DNA from: Bacillus sp. AFS015802
GTDB lineage: Bacteria > Bacillota > Bacilli > Bacillales > Bacillaceae_B
Direction: 5' to 3'
Length of the DNA: 64,000 nucleotides
Assembly: GCF_002561455.1 (NCBI RefSeq)
Contig: NZ_NTUP01000003.1
Coordinates: forward strand, 76,308 to 140,307
The notes under the pieces: model-generated
Seen by the model: the letters and a program-made list of their open reading frames with translations, nothing else
Database searches by the model: none
Told to the model about the DNA's origin: nothing
Made by a program: the position numbers and the translations under genes
Shown: positions 24,825 to 33,287 of the stretch, piece by piece
How positions within the stretch are numbered: the stretch's first letter is position 1
Layout of the letters: every line of letters begins with the position of its first letter

Positions 24825-25952
24825 TTGAGGATTTTATCAATTGAACCTACTCCAAGTCCGAATACGATGAAAGTTCTTCTCGATCAGGAAATGAAGGCCG
24901 GGAAGAACAACAACTATAAAAAAGGTGAAGCGGAGGGAGCTCCTCCCGTCATCAAAGAGATCCTCGCCATCGAAGGTGTGAAAGGGGTTTACCATGTTGC
25001 CGACTTCCTGGCCGTCGAACGGAATGCTAAATTTGATTGGCAGGAGCTTCTGCCACAAGTGAGAAAAGCATTTGGAGAAGAGGCTGCTGTAGAGGAAAGT
25101 GAATCTCAAATGGAAGAACATTTTGGTGAAGTGAATGTCAGCGTGCAAATGTTCAAAGGCATTCCCATGCAGGTAAAGGTGATGGATGGAGAACAAGAAA
25201 AGAGATTTTCCCTCACGGCTCCATTTCTTGAAGCGATTGCCGAAGCCCAGAAGGAAGGGGATAACGTTGTCCTTCTAAGAAAGTGGAAAGAGTACGGCAT
25301 CCGGTACGGGGACCTGGATGAGATTGGTCACAATGTGACAGAAGAATTAATAGCGGCCTACCCTTCTGAAAGACTTGCATCCCTCGTCGGGGAAGCGCAG
25401 GAAGCAACCGATTCCAAGGGACCACTCATCTACAAGAAGAAACAAAAGGTGACCGTCTCTGACTTTGAAGCACCGGACTGGCAAACAAGATACCAGAAGC
25501 TGGATGCGATGGAGGATCCGACTCTGGATGACTTACCTCTCCTGGAGAAAGCATTGGAGGATGAGAAAGTATCCATCCGCCGATTGGCTGTTGTGTATCT
25601 TGGAATGATTGAAGACGCTAAAGTCCTTCCGTTGCTGTACAAGGGGTTGCATGATAAATCAGTTTCTGTGAGAAGGACGGCTGGAGACTGTCTTTCTGAT
25701 TTAGGATTTGCTGAAGCCATGCCGGAAATGGTCCTTGCCTTGAAGGATAAGAGTAAGCTGGTTAGATGGCGTGCGGCCATGTTCCTTTATGAATTGGGAG
25801 ATGAATCTGCATTACAAGGTTTAAAAGAAGCGGAAAATGACCCTGAATTCGAAGTGAAGCTACAGGTGAAAATGGCCATTGAACGGATAGAAGGCGGCGA
25901 AGAAGCGAAAGGATCGGTTTGGAAACAGATGACAGAAGCGCGCCACCAATAA
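24825..25952 (+). CDS. ypgR: CvfC/YpgR family protein (NifU-N plus HEAT repeats)
   Basis: 375 residues. The N-terminal part (IEPTPSPNTMKV, about 1-90) is an Nfu-N/NifU-like scaffold domain; the C-terminal part (about 220-370) holds HEAT-like repeats (LPLLEKALEDEKVSIRRLAV, then LLYKGLHDKSVSVRRTA). In S. aureus the family is called conserved virulence factor C. Role unknown; the combination suggests protein interaction or Fe-S-related work. TTG 24825 follows AAAGGGG. Together with the downstream bacilliredoxin it forms the ypgR-brxA pair. Confidence 0.85.
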   Translation: MRILSIEPTPSPNTMKVLLDQEMKAGKNNNYKKGEAEGAPPVIKEILAIEGVKGVYHVADFLAVERNAKFDWQELLPQVRKAFGEEAAVEESESQMEEHFGEVNVSVQMFKGIPMQVKVMDGEQEKRFSLTAPFLEAIAEAQKEGDNVVLLRKWKEYGIRYGDLDEIGHNVTEELIAAYPSERLASLVGEAQEATDSKGPLIYKKKQKVTVSDFEAPDWQTRYQKLDAMEDPTLDDLPLLEKALEDEKVSIRRLAVVYLGMIEDAKVLPLLYKGLHDKSVSVRRTAGDCLSDLGFAEAMPEMVLALKDKSKLVRWRAAMFLYELGDESALQGLKEAENDPEFEVKLQVKMAIERIEGGEEAKGSVWKQMTEARHQ

Positions 25953-25974
25953 TAAATGAAAGGATTGATGAAAG

Positions 25975-26409
25975 ATGTCTATGGCATATGAAGAATATAT
26001 GAGACAGTTGGTTACTCCGATGAGACAGGAATTGACACAAGCAGGTTTTAAAGAGCTGGGTACAGAAGAGGAAGTCGTGAATTTCATGGAGAACAGCGAA
26101 GGAACGACCCTGGTTGTCGTGAACTCCGTATGCGGGTGTGCTGCGGGTCTTGCAAGACCTGCGGCCACTCAATCCGTCATGAATAATGAAAAAACCCCTG
26201 ACCATCTTGTAACGGTATTTGCAGGACAGGATAAGGAAGCGACGGCCAAAATGAGGGAGTATTTCCAAGGATATGAACCTTCTTCCCCATCCATGGCTTT
26301 GCTTAAAGGGAAGGAAGTCGTTCACTTCATCCCTAGAGAAGAAATCGAAGATCACGACATTTCCTCCATCATTTCGAACCTGGTGACAGCATTTAACGAG
26401 AACTGCTAG
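25975..26409 (+). CDS. brxA: Bacilliredoxin
   Basis: 144-residue thioredoxin-like protein with the CGC active site (Cys53, Cys55) in NSVCGCAAGLARPA. It removes bacillithiol from mixed disulfides on proteins. The location after ypgR supports BrxA (YphP) over the paralogue BrxB. It ends in a Cys at the C-terminus. ATG behind AAAGGATTGATG. Confidence 0.92.
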   Translation: MSMAYEEYMRQLVTPMRQELTQAGFKELGTEEEVVNFMENSEGTTLVVVNSVCGCAAGLARPAATQSVMNNEKTPDHLVTVFAGQDKEATAKMREYFQGYEPSSPSMALLKGKEVVHFIPREEIEDHDISSIISNLVTAFNENC

Positions 26410-26417
26410 ATATACGG

Positions 26418-26452
26418 AAAAAGGGACGGGTGAGATCATCCGTTCCTTTTTT
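26418..26452 (+). terminator. Rho-independent terminator after brxA
   Basis: AAAAAGGGACGG pairs with CCGTTCCTTTTT (one G-T), followed by TG. Confidence 0.88.
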
Positions 26453-26500
26453 GTGGTAGGATAATGAAATGATAGAAAAATGAACAGTCAAAGGAGAATC

Positions 26501-27283
26501 ATGAACGTGTTTGTCACGACCTGTGGGAGAGCAAATCAGAATGTAATAGCAAAAGCGCAACAGGCAGCCGATGTCCTCTCTATTCCATACATTCCGAGGA
26601 AAAAACGATCGATTCGCCATCATATGGAAAGCGTTGATCAGGACTGCCTGGTCATCGGTAAAGAACGACTTGAACTTCATACCAGGGAAGAGAATAGCGA
26701 GCCGTTCTTTTTTCACCCCAATTCAGCCTCCTTTAGAATAAAAAGGCTCATGCGGGGAGAGAAAGATCCGCTCATAGAAGCGGCAGACCTAAAGGAAGGG
26801 ATGAGCTTTCTGGACTGCACCCTCGGGCTTGCCTCAGATAGCATCATCGCGAGTCATATTGTGGGTGACAACGGGAGAGTAACGGGTATCGAAGCGAATA
26901 AATATATTGCCCATATCCTTCTTCATGGACTTCAGGATTGGGTGTCCCCACTACCAGAATTAAATAATGCAATGAAACGGATCACCCTCATCAATGGAGA
27001 ATTTCAGGAAGAATTAAAGAAGATAGAAGATGATGCATTTGATGTCGTTTACATCGATCCAATGTTTGAAGAGGCATTGAATGATTCTCATGGAATCAAT
27101 CCAATCAGGCAGTGGGCAAGTTATACAGGGGTCACCAAAGAAGGAATAAATGAAGCGAAAAGAGTGGCCAAAAGGCGGGTCGTTTTAAAAGAACACTATC
27201 AATCATCCCTATTTGAAGAAATGGGCTTCGACGCAGTGAAAAGACCATCGGCCAAATTTCATTTCGGGGTGATCCGGTTATAA
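26501..27283 (+). CDS. ypiP: SAM-dependent methyltransferase-fold protein (YpiP)
   Basis: 260 residues. After an N-terminal domain (1-90) comes a methyltransferase fold: LDCTLGLASDSIIASH (a degenerate motif I), VTGIEANKYI, and YIDPMFE at motif IV. The D-P-M-F motif is reminiscent of base methyltransferases (DPPF/Y), so an RNA or DNA base could be the target; this is inference. Matches B. subtilis YpiP by position (brxA side of ypjP). ATG 26501 is only four bases from AAAGGAG; a GTG two codons later is an alternative. Confidence 0.78.
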   Translation: MNVFVTTCGRANQNVIAKAQQAADVLSIPYIPRKKRSIRHHMESVDQDCLVIGKERLELHTREENSEPFFFHPNSASFRIKRLMRGEKDPLIEAADLKEGMSFLDCTLGLASDSIIASHIVGDNGRVTGIEANKYIAHILLHGLQDWVSPLPELNNAMKRITLINGEFQEELKKIEDDAFDVVYIDPMFEEALNDSHGINPIRQWASYTGVTKEGINEAKRVAKRRVVLKEHYQSSLFEEMGFDAVKRPSAKFHFGVIRL

Positions 27284-27299
27284 AAGGACGGAATAAAAA

Positions 27300-27328
27300 T
27301 AGACAGGCATCTTCAGCCTGTCCGGTTT
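27300..27328. terminator. Bidirectional terminator
   Basis: GACAGGC pairs with GCCTGTC around ATCTTCA; T runs follow on both strands. It lies between ypiP and the convergent 25-codon gene. Confidence 0.8.
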
Positions 27329-27336
27329 TTTTCTTA

Positions 27337-27414
27337 TTAATCGGTGAATCCCAGTACAATAAAATAACCCAATAGAAGTATGTATCCGATATTGATCATA
27401 ATTCCAGTATCCAT
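27337..27414 (-). CDS. 25-residue membrane peptide
   Basis: A minus-strand ORF begins at ATG 27414 behind a perfect TAAGGAGGATAAC. The product starts MDTGIMINIGYILLLGYFIV and is a single hydrophobic helix ending GFTD. Very short but with an unusually strong ribosome site and its own terminator. Family and function unknown; small membrane peptides of this type are often under-annotated. Confidence 0.55.
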   Translation of the reverse strand: MDTGIMINIGYILLLGYFIVLGFTD

Positions 27415-27560
27415 TTAGTTATCCTCCTTACAAATTATCCTCATTAATATACTACCACATAAAGATTTTTATATCCTACAAAAAAATGAAACCTTTTTCA
27501 CTTTTTATTCGTAAGAAGTAGTATAATAATAGACGTATTACATAGGAAAGGACGTTATCT

Positions 27561-28151
27561 ATGTCGATCTGGCTCAAGAAATCGTTTTTTATACTATTAT
27601 CCATCCTGACTTTTGGACTTGTTTCTCCATCGCAAGCCTTTCTGAATGAAGATAATCATGCCCTTGCAAAGAATAATGGCAAGCCCTCGTCCGTGGAATC
27701 AACTCCCGAGGAAGCACGGGAAGAAGAGACTGTCATATCCCATGATGTATTTATAGAAACGATGCTGGCACAAGCCGAGAAAAATGCCTACGAAAAATTC
27801 GGGACCAGGATAAAGCCCGTCATAGAAGATGAATTCAAATCGTTGATCCTTCCAAAAATCGAAAAAGCGATCGCTGATACAGCGGCAGAGTTTCCAGAAG
27901 AAGATTTAACGTCACTGACCATCTCAGAAGTACCTCAATATGCCAAAACTGAAAAGATCTTTCATATCTATGACGAGCGATCCGGTGAAGATGTCATCCG
28001 TTTTCATGTAAGAAAGGATCATCCGCCAATGGATGGCTATTATTTCAATTTTCACTATCATACGGTGCATGACCGATTCCAAGCTCACCATGAACTTGGA
28101 AGCATTTATTGGGATAAAAACACTCCTCCGCAATGGATGAGCGTATCCTGA
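27561..28151 (+). CDS. ypjP: YpjP-like secreted protein
   Basis: 196 residues with a signal peptide (about 1-26, ending SPSQA) and an acidic mature part with a C-terminal aromatic/His-rich stretch (MDGYYFNFHYHTVHD). Size and position upstream of thyA/dfrA match B. subtilis ypjP, a gene of unknown function. Probably exported. ATG follows AGGAAAGGACG; a terminator follows. Confidence 0.75.
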   Translation: MSIWLKKSFFILLSILTFGLVSPSQAFLNEDNHALAKNNGKPSSVESTPEEAREEETVISHDVFIETMLAQAEKNAYEKFGTRIKPVIEDEFKSLILPKIEKAIADTAAEFPEEDLTSLTISEVPQYAKTEKIFHIYDERSGEDVIRFHVRKDHPPMDGYYFNFHYHTVHDRFQAHHELGSIYWDKNTPPQWMSVS

Positions 28152-28171
28152 GCTAACATAAATATAATCAA

Positions 28172-28208
28172 ACAAAGCAAGTACGTGGATGAGCGTGCTT
28201 GTTTTTTT
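28172..28208 (+). terminator. Rho-independent terminator after ypjP
   Basis: ACAAAGCAAGTACG pairs with the GCGTGCTTGT side around TGGATGA, then T7. Confidence 0.82.
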
Positions 28209-28210
28209 GT

Positions 28211-28367
28211 GTCGGGCCTGACCAAGCCGCCTCCGCTTTAGTGTCATCCAGCTCCGGCGGCTAGTCCCTCGAGGTCATAAGCCTTGAACACCAAAAAGGC
28301 AAAAACCGCCTTTAGAGCAATCCTGCCTTATGCTTGTCGGGTCAGAGCGAGCCGCCTCCGCTTTAGT
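28211..28367. repeat. Palindromic intergenic repeat, one full copy preceded by a tail fragment
   Basis: A full unit (about 28243-28367) has blocks GCTCCGGCGGCTAG, CTCGAGGTCATAAGCC, a centre AAAAAGGC...GCCTTT, CTTATGCTTGTCGGG and GAGCCGCCTCCGCTTTAGT. The outer blocks pair with each other in inverted order, giving a long imperfect hairpin. Directly before it is a second copy of the tail: an 18-base exact repeat AGCCGCCTCCGCTTTAGT occurs at 28225-28242 and 28350-28367. Similar sequences are scattered in Bacillaceae intergenic regions (from memory). Together with the ypjP terminator it fills the 307-base gap before the metalloprotease gene. Confidence 0.7.
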
Positions 28368-28458
28368 TATTGGAAATAATCTCTCCTAAAAACGACACCT
28401 ATCATTATGGTAAAATAGTATTATACGTTAATCTTCTAGTGGAAAGGAGGAAATAGGA

Positions 28459-29148
28459 GTGAAGCGCACCTTCATCATCCTTGGGATTTCGATCACTCTC
28501 TTCATCTTATGGACTCACACACAAGCTGACTACAATGGAACCCTCTTAAAGCATTCTCCCCTTAAAACCCACTTGGACCTTCAATCAGGAAATGAATTGG
28601 AAAATATGATTCTATTACCCGAATCAACGTTTGATCAGGAAGAGGCCATGGAAATGATTAAGCGATTGGACCATATTCCTACACCTCTCCTCAAATCCAC
28701 TGAAGCGAAGGAAATTAAAATACGATTATTCCAAAAAAAATTAACCGATTTTTCTACAACAAGTCACTTGAAAGGAGTCACCCCCAGAGGGTACACTAAT
28801 AAAAGTATCACATGGGATGATGTCCCTGGAATAGGTGGTTCAAAGCTTGTATTAGTTAAGATCGGTCAAAGTGAAAAAGGGAAGGGGCATAATTCATACA
28901 ATTTAGAGCTTCATGAGCTCGCCCACAGCATCGACCGCTATGTCTTAACGGATCTATATTATGATTTGGAATTCTTACCCCTTTGGAAAAGGGAAGCACC
29001 ACGGTTATTCCCGGGGGAACCTTATTTCCTTCATTACAAAGAAGAATATTTTGCTGAAACATTTGCTATGTATTACCTGAATTCCGAAACTAGGAATCTA
29101 CTAAAGCAAAAGGCACCGGCAACATATCGATTTTTTAACGAACTATAA
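28459..29148 (+). CDS. Membrane-anchored lethal-factor-like zinc metalloprotease
   Basis: 229 residues. An N-terminal hydrophobic segment (about 4-22) is a signal or anchor. The catalytic site is HELAH (His-Glu-x-x-His) in LELHELAHSIDRY, followed by a third acidic ligand in EEYFAETFAMYYL. This arrangement, with short length, matches the anthrax lethal factor/Pro-Pro endopeptidase (ATLF) domain family. The product should act at or outside the membrane. The GTG at 28459 follows AAAGGAGG. It sits directly upstream of thyA with 23 bases between, but a functional link is not evident. Confidence 0.78.
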   Translation: MKRTFIILGISITLFILWTHTQADYNGTLLKHSPLKTHLDLQSGNELENMILLPESTFDQEEAMEMIKRLDHIPTPLLKSTEAKEIKIRLFQKKLTDFSTTSHLKGVTPRGYTNKSITWDDVPGIGGSKLVLVKIGQSEKGKGHNSYNLELHELAHSIDRYVLTDLYYDLEFLPLWKREAPRLFPGEPYFLHYKEEYFAETFAMYYLNSETRNLLKQKAPATYRFFNEL

Positions 29149-29171
29149 ACTTATAAAAAGGTGTGGTCAAT

Positions 29172-29966
29172 GTGAAACAGTATCTGGATTTGTGCAAACA
29201 CGTACTGGAAAATGGGACAAAGAAGGAAGATCGGACGGGTACGGGAACAATCAGCACGTTCGGTTATCAGATGCGATTTGATTTACAGGAAGGCTTTCCC
29301 CTTCTAACCACGAAAAAACTTCATGTGAAATCCATCATCCATGAACTTCTCTGGTTCTTAAAAGGAGATACCAACGTTGCCTATCTTCAGGAAAATGGCG
29401 TCCGCATCTGGAATGAATGGGCGGATGAAAATGGTGAATTGGGCCCCGTATACGGACATCAATGGAGGTCATGGTCAGGTGCGAACGGTGAAACCATCGA
29501 CCAGATCACGAATCTCATCGATACAATTAAACACAATCCCGACTCAAGACGGATGATCGTCAGCGCATGGAATGTTGCCGATGTCGATCATATGGCGCTG
29601 CCTCCCTGTCACTGCCTGTTCCAATTCTACGTAGCGGATGGGAAGTTATCCTGTCAATTATACCAACGCTCTGCCGATGTATTCCTTGGGGTACCATTCA
29701 ATATAGCTTCTTATGCGCTGTTAACCATGATGGTGGCCCAGGCTTGTGATTTAGAAGCCGGTGAGTTTGTCCATACATTCGGTGACGTGCATATCTATCA
29801 GAACCACCTTGATCAAGTAAACTTGCAGCTTTCAAGGGAACCTAAAGCGCTGCCGAAGCTGACCATCAATCCTGAAGTCAAAGACATCTTCGGTTTCAGC
29901 TTTGAAGACTTCAAACTGGAAGGCTATGAACCCCATCCACATATCAAAGGAGTCGTGAGTGTATGA
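29172..29966 (+). CDS. thyA: Thymidylate synthase
   Basis: 264-residue ThyA-type enzyme converting dUMP and methylene-THF to dTMP and dihydrofolate. Seen: EDRTGTGT near the N-terminus, the nucleophile Cys in [22 protein letters not shown] and the C-terminal PHIKGVVSV. The GTG at 29172 is preceded by AAAAAGGTG and gives the standard 264 residues; the upstream GTG at 29163 is the ribosome-site side. Called thyB in B. subtilis because of a second enzyme. Its stop overlaps dfrA. Confidence 0.95.
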   Translation: MKQYLDLCKHVLENGTKKEDRTGTGTISTFGYQMRFDLQEGFPLLTTKKLHVKSIIHELLWFLKGDTNVAYLQENGVRIWNEWADENGELGPVYGHQWRSWSGANGETIDQITNLIDTIKHNPDSRRMIVSAWNVADVDHMALPPCHCLFQFYVADGKLSCQLYQRSADVFLGVPFNIASYALLTMMVAQACDLEAGEFVHTFGDVHIYQNHLDQVNLQLSREPKALPKLTINPEVKDIFGFSFEDFKLEGYEPHPHIKGVVSV

Positions 29967-30454
29967 TTTCGTTTATATGGGCAATGGATCGGAATCATCT
30001 GATCGGGAAAGATAATGGACTTCCATGGAGGTTGCCGGAGGATTTGAAATTTTTCAAGAAGACGACGAATGGGCATGGGGTCGTCATGGGAAGAAAGACG
30101 TTCGACTCCATCGGCAAGCCGCTTCCGAATCGGGAAAATGTGATTTTGACCCGAAATACAGGTTTTCAGCCGGAAGGATGTCTCGTTCTCCACTCGGTGG
30201 ATGAGGTCCTTGAATGGTCGGAAGCAAGACAGTCCGAAGTTTTTGTCATGGGGGGAAGAGAAATCTATAAGCAGTTCATTCCCCACGTTGAGAAGCTTTA
30301 TGTCACTCATATACATCATGAATTTGAAGGGGACACGACCATGCCCTCCATCCCATGGGAGGAATTCACCTGCATTTCCTCTGAAAAGGGTGTAAAGGAT
30401 GAGAAGAATCCTTACGATTATGAATTTAAAATCTATGCGAGAAATAGACGATAA
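29963..30454 (+). CDS. dfrA: Dihydrofolate reductase
   Basis: 163-residue enzyme regenerating THF from the dihydrofolate made by thymidylate synthase. Seen: [30 protein letters not shown] (active-site acidic residue in the helix), [12 protein letters not shown] and [12 protein letters not shown] overlap with thyA indicates coupled translation. A terminator follows. Confidence 0.95.
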   Translation: MISFIWAMDRNHLIGKDNGLPWRLPEDLKFFKKTTNGHGVVMGRKTFDSIGKPLPNRENVILTRNTGFQPEGCLVLHSVDEVLEWSEARQSEVFVMGGREIYKQFIPHVEKLYVTHIHHEFEGDTTMPSIPWEEFTCISSEKGVKDEKNPYDYEFKIYARNRR

Positions 30455-30455
30455 A

Positions 30456-30508
30456 TTCAGGGGGATGCTGCTTAGAGAATGAGCGGCATCGCCCTGATTT
30501 TTTTATAG
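30456..30508 (+). terminator. Rho-independent terminator after dfrA
   Basis: TCAGGG...GATGC and GCATC.GCCCTGA pair in a two-part stem, followed by TTTTTTT. Confidence 0.85.
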
Positions 30509-30564
30509 TCCATCCCAAAGGGGTCCTGTATAATAAGAAAAGGAGTTTCAAGGAGGATAAGACA

Positions 30565-31296
30565 GTGTTTAGAATGATATATGTATTGAGTTATATGGGG
30601 ATCTACCTTCTTTATAGTATCCCGACTCTTCGCAAGGTGAAGAAACTGGGCGGTCACATGCCTGTTGAAGAACGGGACAAAATAGTTCATGCTCTGCCTA
30701 AAAGATGGTCGAGGGGGATCATGAAACGAACCGGAAGTCATGTTCATACCAAGGGTCAGGAGTACATTCCAGAAGGGCCGGTCCTGTTCGTCTCGAATCA
30801 TGCAGGGGATTTTGACGTCCCTGTCCTGCTGGGTTCCATTCCAAAACCTTTTGGATTCATCTCCAAGATGGAAGTGAAGAAACTGCCTATCATAAGTGAT
30901 TGGATGGAGATGATTTCATGTGTCTTCATTGATCGTAAAAACCGGAGACAGGCAGTGCAGTCGATTCGTGAGGGGGGAATGGTGTTGAAAAAAGGGCACT
31001 CCCTGCTTATATTTCCTGAAGGGACCAGAAACAAAGGGCAAGCGATGAAGGAATTCAAGACCGGCGGCATCCGAATGGCGAAGGAGGCAGGTGTTCCGAT
31101 TGTGCCGGTTGTCATAAAGGGGACGGCAGATATGTTTGAGAATCAACGCCGCGGAATCAAACCCTGCGACATATATGTCGAGATCCTTCCGTCACTTTCT
31201 TCCGCGTATGTGGCCGATAGGGACGTAAAAGAGTTATCTATGGAGGTTCAAGGAATCATTCAGGGTTCATTGGATCAAATGAAAAATGCATCCTAA
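30565..31296 (+). CDS. plsC: 1-acyl-sn-glycerol-3-phosphate acyltransferase
   Basis: 243-residue PlsC-type acyltransferase that converts lysophosphatidate to phosphatidate on the membrane. The HX4D motif appears as NHAGDFD, the phosphate-binding motif as FPEGTRNKG, with SKMEVKKLPI and a hydrophobic N-terminal helix (1-20). GTG at 30565 follows AAGGAGGATAAG. Monocistronic between two terminators. A housekeeping PlsC could lie elsewhere, so paralogy cannot be excluded. Confidence 0.9.
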   Translation: MFRMIYVLSYMGIYLLYSIPTLRKVKKLGGHMPVEERDKIVHALPKRWSRGIMKRTGSHVHTKGQEYIPEGPVLFVSNHAGDFDVPVLLGSIPKPFGFISKMEVKKLPIISDWMEMISCVFIDRKNRRQAVQSIREGGMVLKKGHSLLIFPEGTRNKGQAMKEFKTGGIRMAKEAGVPIVPVVIKGTADMFENQRRGIKPCDIYVEILPSLSSAYVADRDVKELSMEVQGIIQGSLDQMKNAS

Positions 31297-31333
31297 TAAA
31301 AAGGTCCAGCCATTGGCTGGACCTTTTTTATCG
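31297..31333. terminator. Bidirectional terminator
   Basis: AAAAAGGTCCAGCCA pairs with TGGCTGGACCTTTTT around TTG; serves plsC and the convergent trhA-like gene. Confidence 0.92.
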
Positions 31334-31338
31334 GGATC

Positions 31339-31977
31339 TTAGACATAGAACAGGATACAGAAATACATAAAGCTGCTTCCGGCAAGAACGAAAAGGTGCC
31401 AGATTGCGTGATTGTATGGGAGCTTGTTCCACACGTAGAAGATGGCGCCGATGGAATACATGATCCCCCCCGTCAAGAGAAGTCCGAATCCGGCAGCGGT
31501 CAAACTCGCATACAGTGGTTTAATCGCAATGATCACAAGCCAGCCCATCACAAGGTAGAAAAGGGTGGATACCACCTGATAGCGTTGAACAAAGTAACAC
31601 TTGAATACAATTCCCACAATGGCAAGACCCCACACGATTCCGAACAAGGTCCATCCGAGCGCTCCTCTTACACTGACAAGCATAAAGGGTGTATAGGTTC
31701 CTGCAATCAGGACATAAATAGCCGAATGATCCAATACCGCAAAAAGATTTTTCACCTTTGATGGCTTAAAACTGTGCAGGAGGGTAGAAAAAAGGTATAG
31801 GAGAATCATGGAAGCCCCAAATATAGAAAAGCTGACAATATGCCAAGCGGAGCCTTCATGAACGGCGAAAATGATCAACATCACTAATGCCGGTATGCTC
31901 AAAATCAATCCGATGCCATGAGTAATGGCGTTTGCAACTTCTTCTTTCCAATTGGAAAAATCGAAATCATATGTCAA
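31339..31977 (-). CDS. Hemolysin III/TrhA family membrane protein
   Basis: 212-residue seven-helix protein of the PAQR superfamily. NAITHGIG near the N-terminus, STLLHSF, LDHSAIYVLIAGTYTPF and the C-terminal HAIWHLFVLAGS carry the conserved His/Ser/Asp that bind a metal in this superfamily. Bacterial members (TrhA in E. coli, YplQ in B. subtilis) are linked to membrane homeostasis. ATG 31977 follows AAAGGATGAG. Confidence 0.88.
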   Translation of the reverse strand: MTYDFDFSNWKEEVANAITHGIGLILSIPALVMLIIFAVHEGSAWHIVSFSIFGASMILLYLFSTLLHSFKPSKVKNLFAVLDHSAIYVLIAGTYTPFMLVSVRGALGWTLFGIVWGLAIVGIVFKCYFVQRYQVVSTLFYLVMGWLVIIAIKPLYASLTAAGFGLLLTGGIMYSIGAIFYVWNKLPYNHAIWHLFVLAGSSFMYFCILFYV

Positions 31978-32163
31978 AGAAATCTCATCCTTTCTAAGAT
32001 CATCTCATTGACTGCGTAACGAGTGATTAGTATATATTCATGATAATCCTCTTTCCGGTATTGTGCAATCATTAACGTAGTAAAGGGCTGACGTATTACG
32101 TTTGGATTCGCGTATAGAATGGTGTATATTTCTAATAAAAGAAACGACGAAGAGGTGGCAGAT

Positions 32164-32814
32164 ATGTGCGGTAGATTTTCCTTGACGACCCCTTTAGAAG
32201 AATTGGTGAAACAATACTTGATTGATGAATTTGTGGAAGAGTGGCAGCCGAGATACAATATTGCTCCTTCTCAGAGTATCCTTTCCCTTATTTCCCACAA
32301 TGGTAAGCGGAGGGCAGGGACCATAACGTGGGGACTTGTCCCTCATTGGGCAGAGCTCTCGAAGTGGAAACCATTGATTAATGCGCGAAGTGAAACGCTC
32401 CTTGACAAACCGAGTTTTAAATCCCTTGTACACTCAAGGAGAATGGTGATCTTTGCCGATGGCTTTTATGAGTGGAAGAAGGAGAACTCCGCTAAGGTTC
32501 CGGTAAGATTTCAATTAAAAAATGAAGCGCCATTTGTATTTGCGGGACTATGGGACAGGAACGGGGAGGTCACCACGTCGACAATCCTTACCACAGAAGC
32601 CAATTCTCTGGTAGGAGACGTCCATGAAAGAATGCCGGTGATGCTCACAAACCGTGAAGATATCGAAAAGTGGCTTAATACTGAGGAATATTCCTTTGAA
32701 CAGGCTGCTTCCATTTTAAAGCCACTTACGCCTGAAAGAATGAAAGGATATCAAGTTTCGTCCATCGTAAACTCTCCTAAGCATGATACATCGGAATGCA
32801 TTGTCCCCGTTTAA
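32164..32814 (+). CDS. SOS response-associated peptidase (SRAP/YedK family)
   Basis: 216-residue protein that forms a covalent link with abasic sites in single-stranded DNA. Cys2, which is the catalytic residue after Met removal, is in MCGRFSL; other landmarks are PRYNIAPSQ, INARSET, ADGFYEWKK and ERMPVMLT. ATG at 32164 must be the start because Cys2 has to be N-terminal; the longer frame from 32119 is not used. I saw no LexA-type box upstream. Confidence 0.93.
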   Translation: MCGRFSLTTPLEELVKQYLIDEFVEEWQPRYNIAPSQSILSLISHNGKRRAGTITWGLVPHWAELSKWKPLINARSETLLDKPSFKSLVHSRRMVIFADGFYEWKKENSAKVPVRFQLKNEAPFVFAGLWDRNGEVTTSTILTTEANSLVGDVHERMPVMLTNREDIEKWLNTEEYSFEQAASILKPLTPERMKGYQVSSIVNSPKHDTSECIVPV

Positions 32815-32858
32815 TAAGAAATGTAAAAAAATATTCGCACTTTTGCACGATTTGACAT

Positions 32859-32874
32859 TTTACGCGCACGTAAA
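32859..32874. promoter_or_regulatory. Inverted repeat near a possible promoter
   Basis: TTTACG-CGCA-CGTAAA is a perfect 6-4-6 palindrome lying between TTGACA (32852-32857) and TATAAT (32880-32885) ahead of ypmP. The two hexamers are 22 bases apart, too far for a normal sigma-A promoter, so either one is not used or a bound regulator twists the DNA. No regulator is assigned. Confidence 0.4.
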
Positions 32875-32920
32875 TAGGGTATAATATAAGCATAAACGGG
32901 TGAAAAAGAGGATTGATACT

Positions 32921-33172
32921 TTGCTGACAAAAACCATCGAGTTCAAATCAAAGTATGGACGGAAGGTCAAAATCTCAGAAGTTCCTGTATTGCAGAAAGA
33001 TAGCCCGCTCTTCCTAAGGGTAAATCTTAGGCTGAATCAATTCATCACTAAAGTCATCAATCAAAATGAGCCTAGGACCATCTTCAGCTTTAGAGAACAT
33101 TTAAAGAGAACGACGAAATGGTCAGAGTACGAAGAAATCTATCAATCAGCAGAATTGAAGAATAATGCATAA
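32921..33172 (+). CDS. ypmP: DUF2535 family protein (YpmP)
   Basis: 83-residue soluble protein. The frame 'EFKSKYGRKVKISEVPVLQKDSPLF...FREHLKR' fits DUF2535/YpmP, and the neighbours (DegV, YpmR, YpmS) are those of B. subtilis ypmP. TTG at 32921 is preceded by AAAGAGGA; a GTG seven codons upstream is an alternative. Function unknown. Confidence 0.75.
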   Translation: MLTKTIEFKSKYGRKVKISEVPVLQKDSPLFLRVNLRLNQFITKVINQNEPRTIFSFREHLKRTTKWSEYEEIYQSAELKNNA

Positions 33173-33178
33173 TTATTT

Positions 33179-33226
33179 TCGGGGTTCTGGTCCTTTCGCG
33201 TGAAGGTTGCGCAGGATCAGCCCTTT
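33179..33226 (+). terminator. Candidate terminator after ypmP
   Basis: GGGGTTCTGGTCC and GGATCAGCCC pair imperfectly around a GC-rich inner stem, followed by TTTTTAT. Confidence 0.5.
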
Positions 33227-33287
33227 TTATATGAGTTCCCTTATGAAGAATGTGGGTCTCCCTCATTTACACAAGGATTCAGTTGGG

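Noticed and set aside
32100..32163. LexA/DinR box upstream of the SRAP gene
   Set aside because: No CGAAC-N4-GTTCG-like sequence found despite the family's SOS name.
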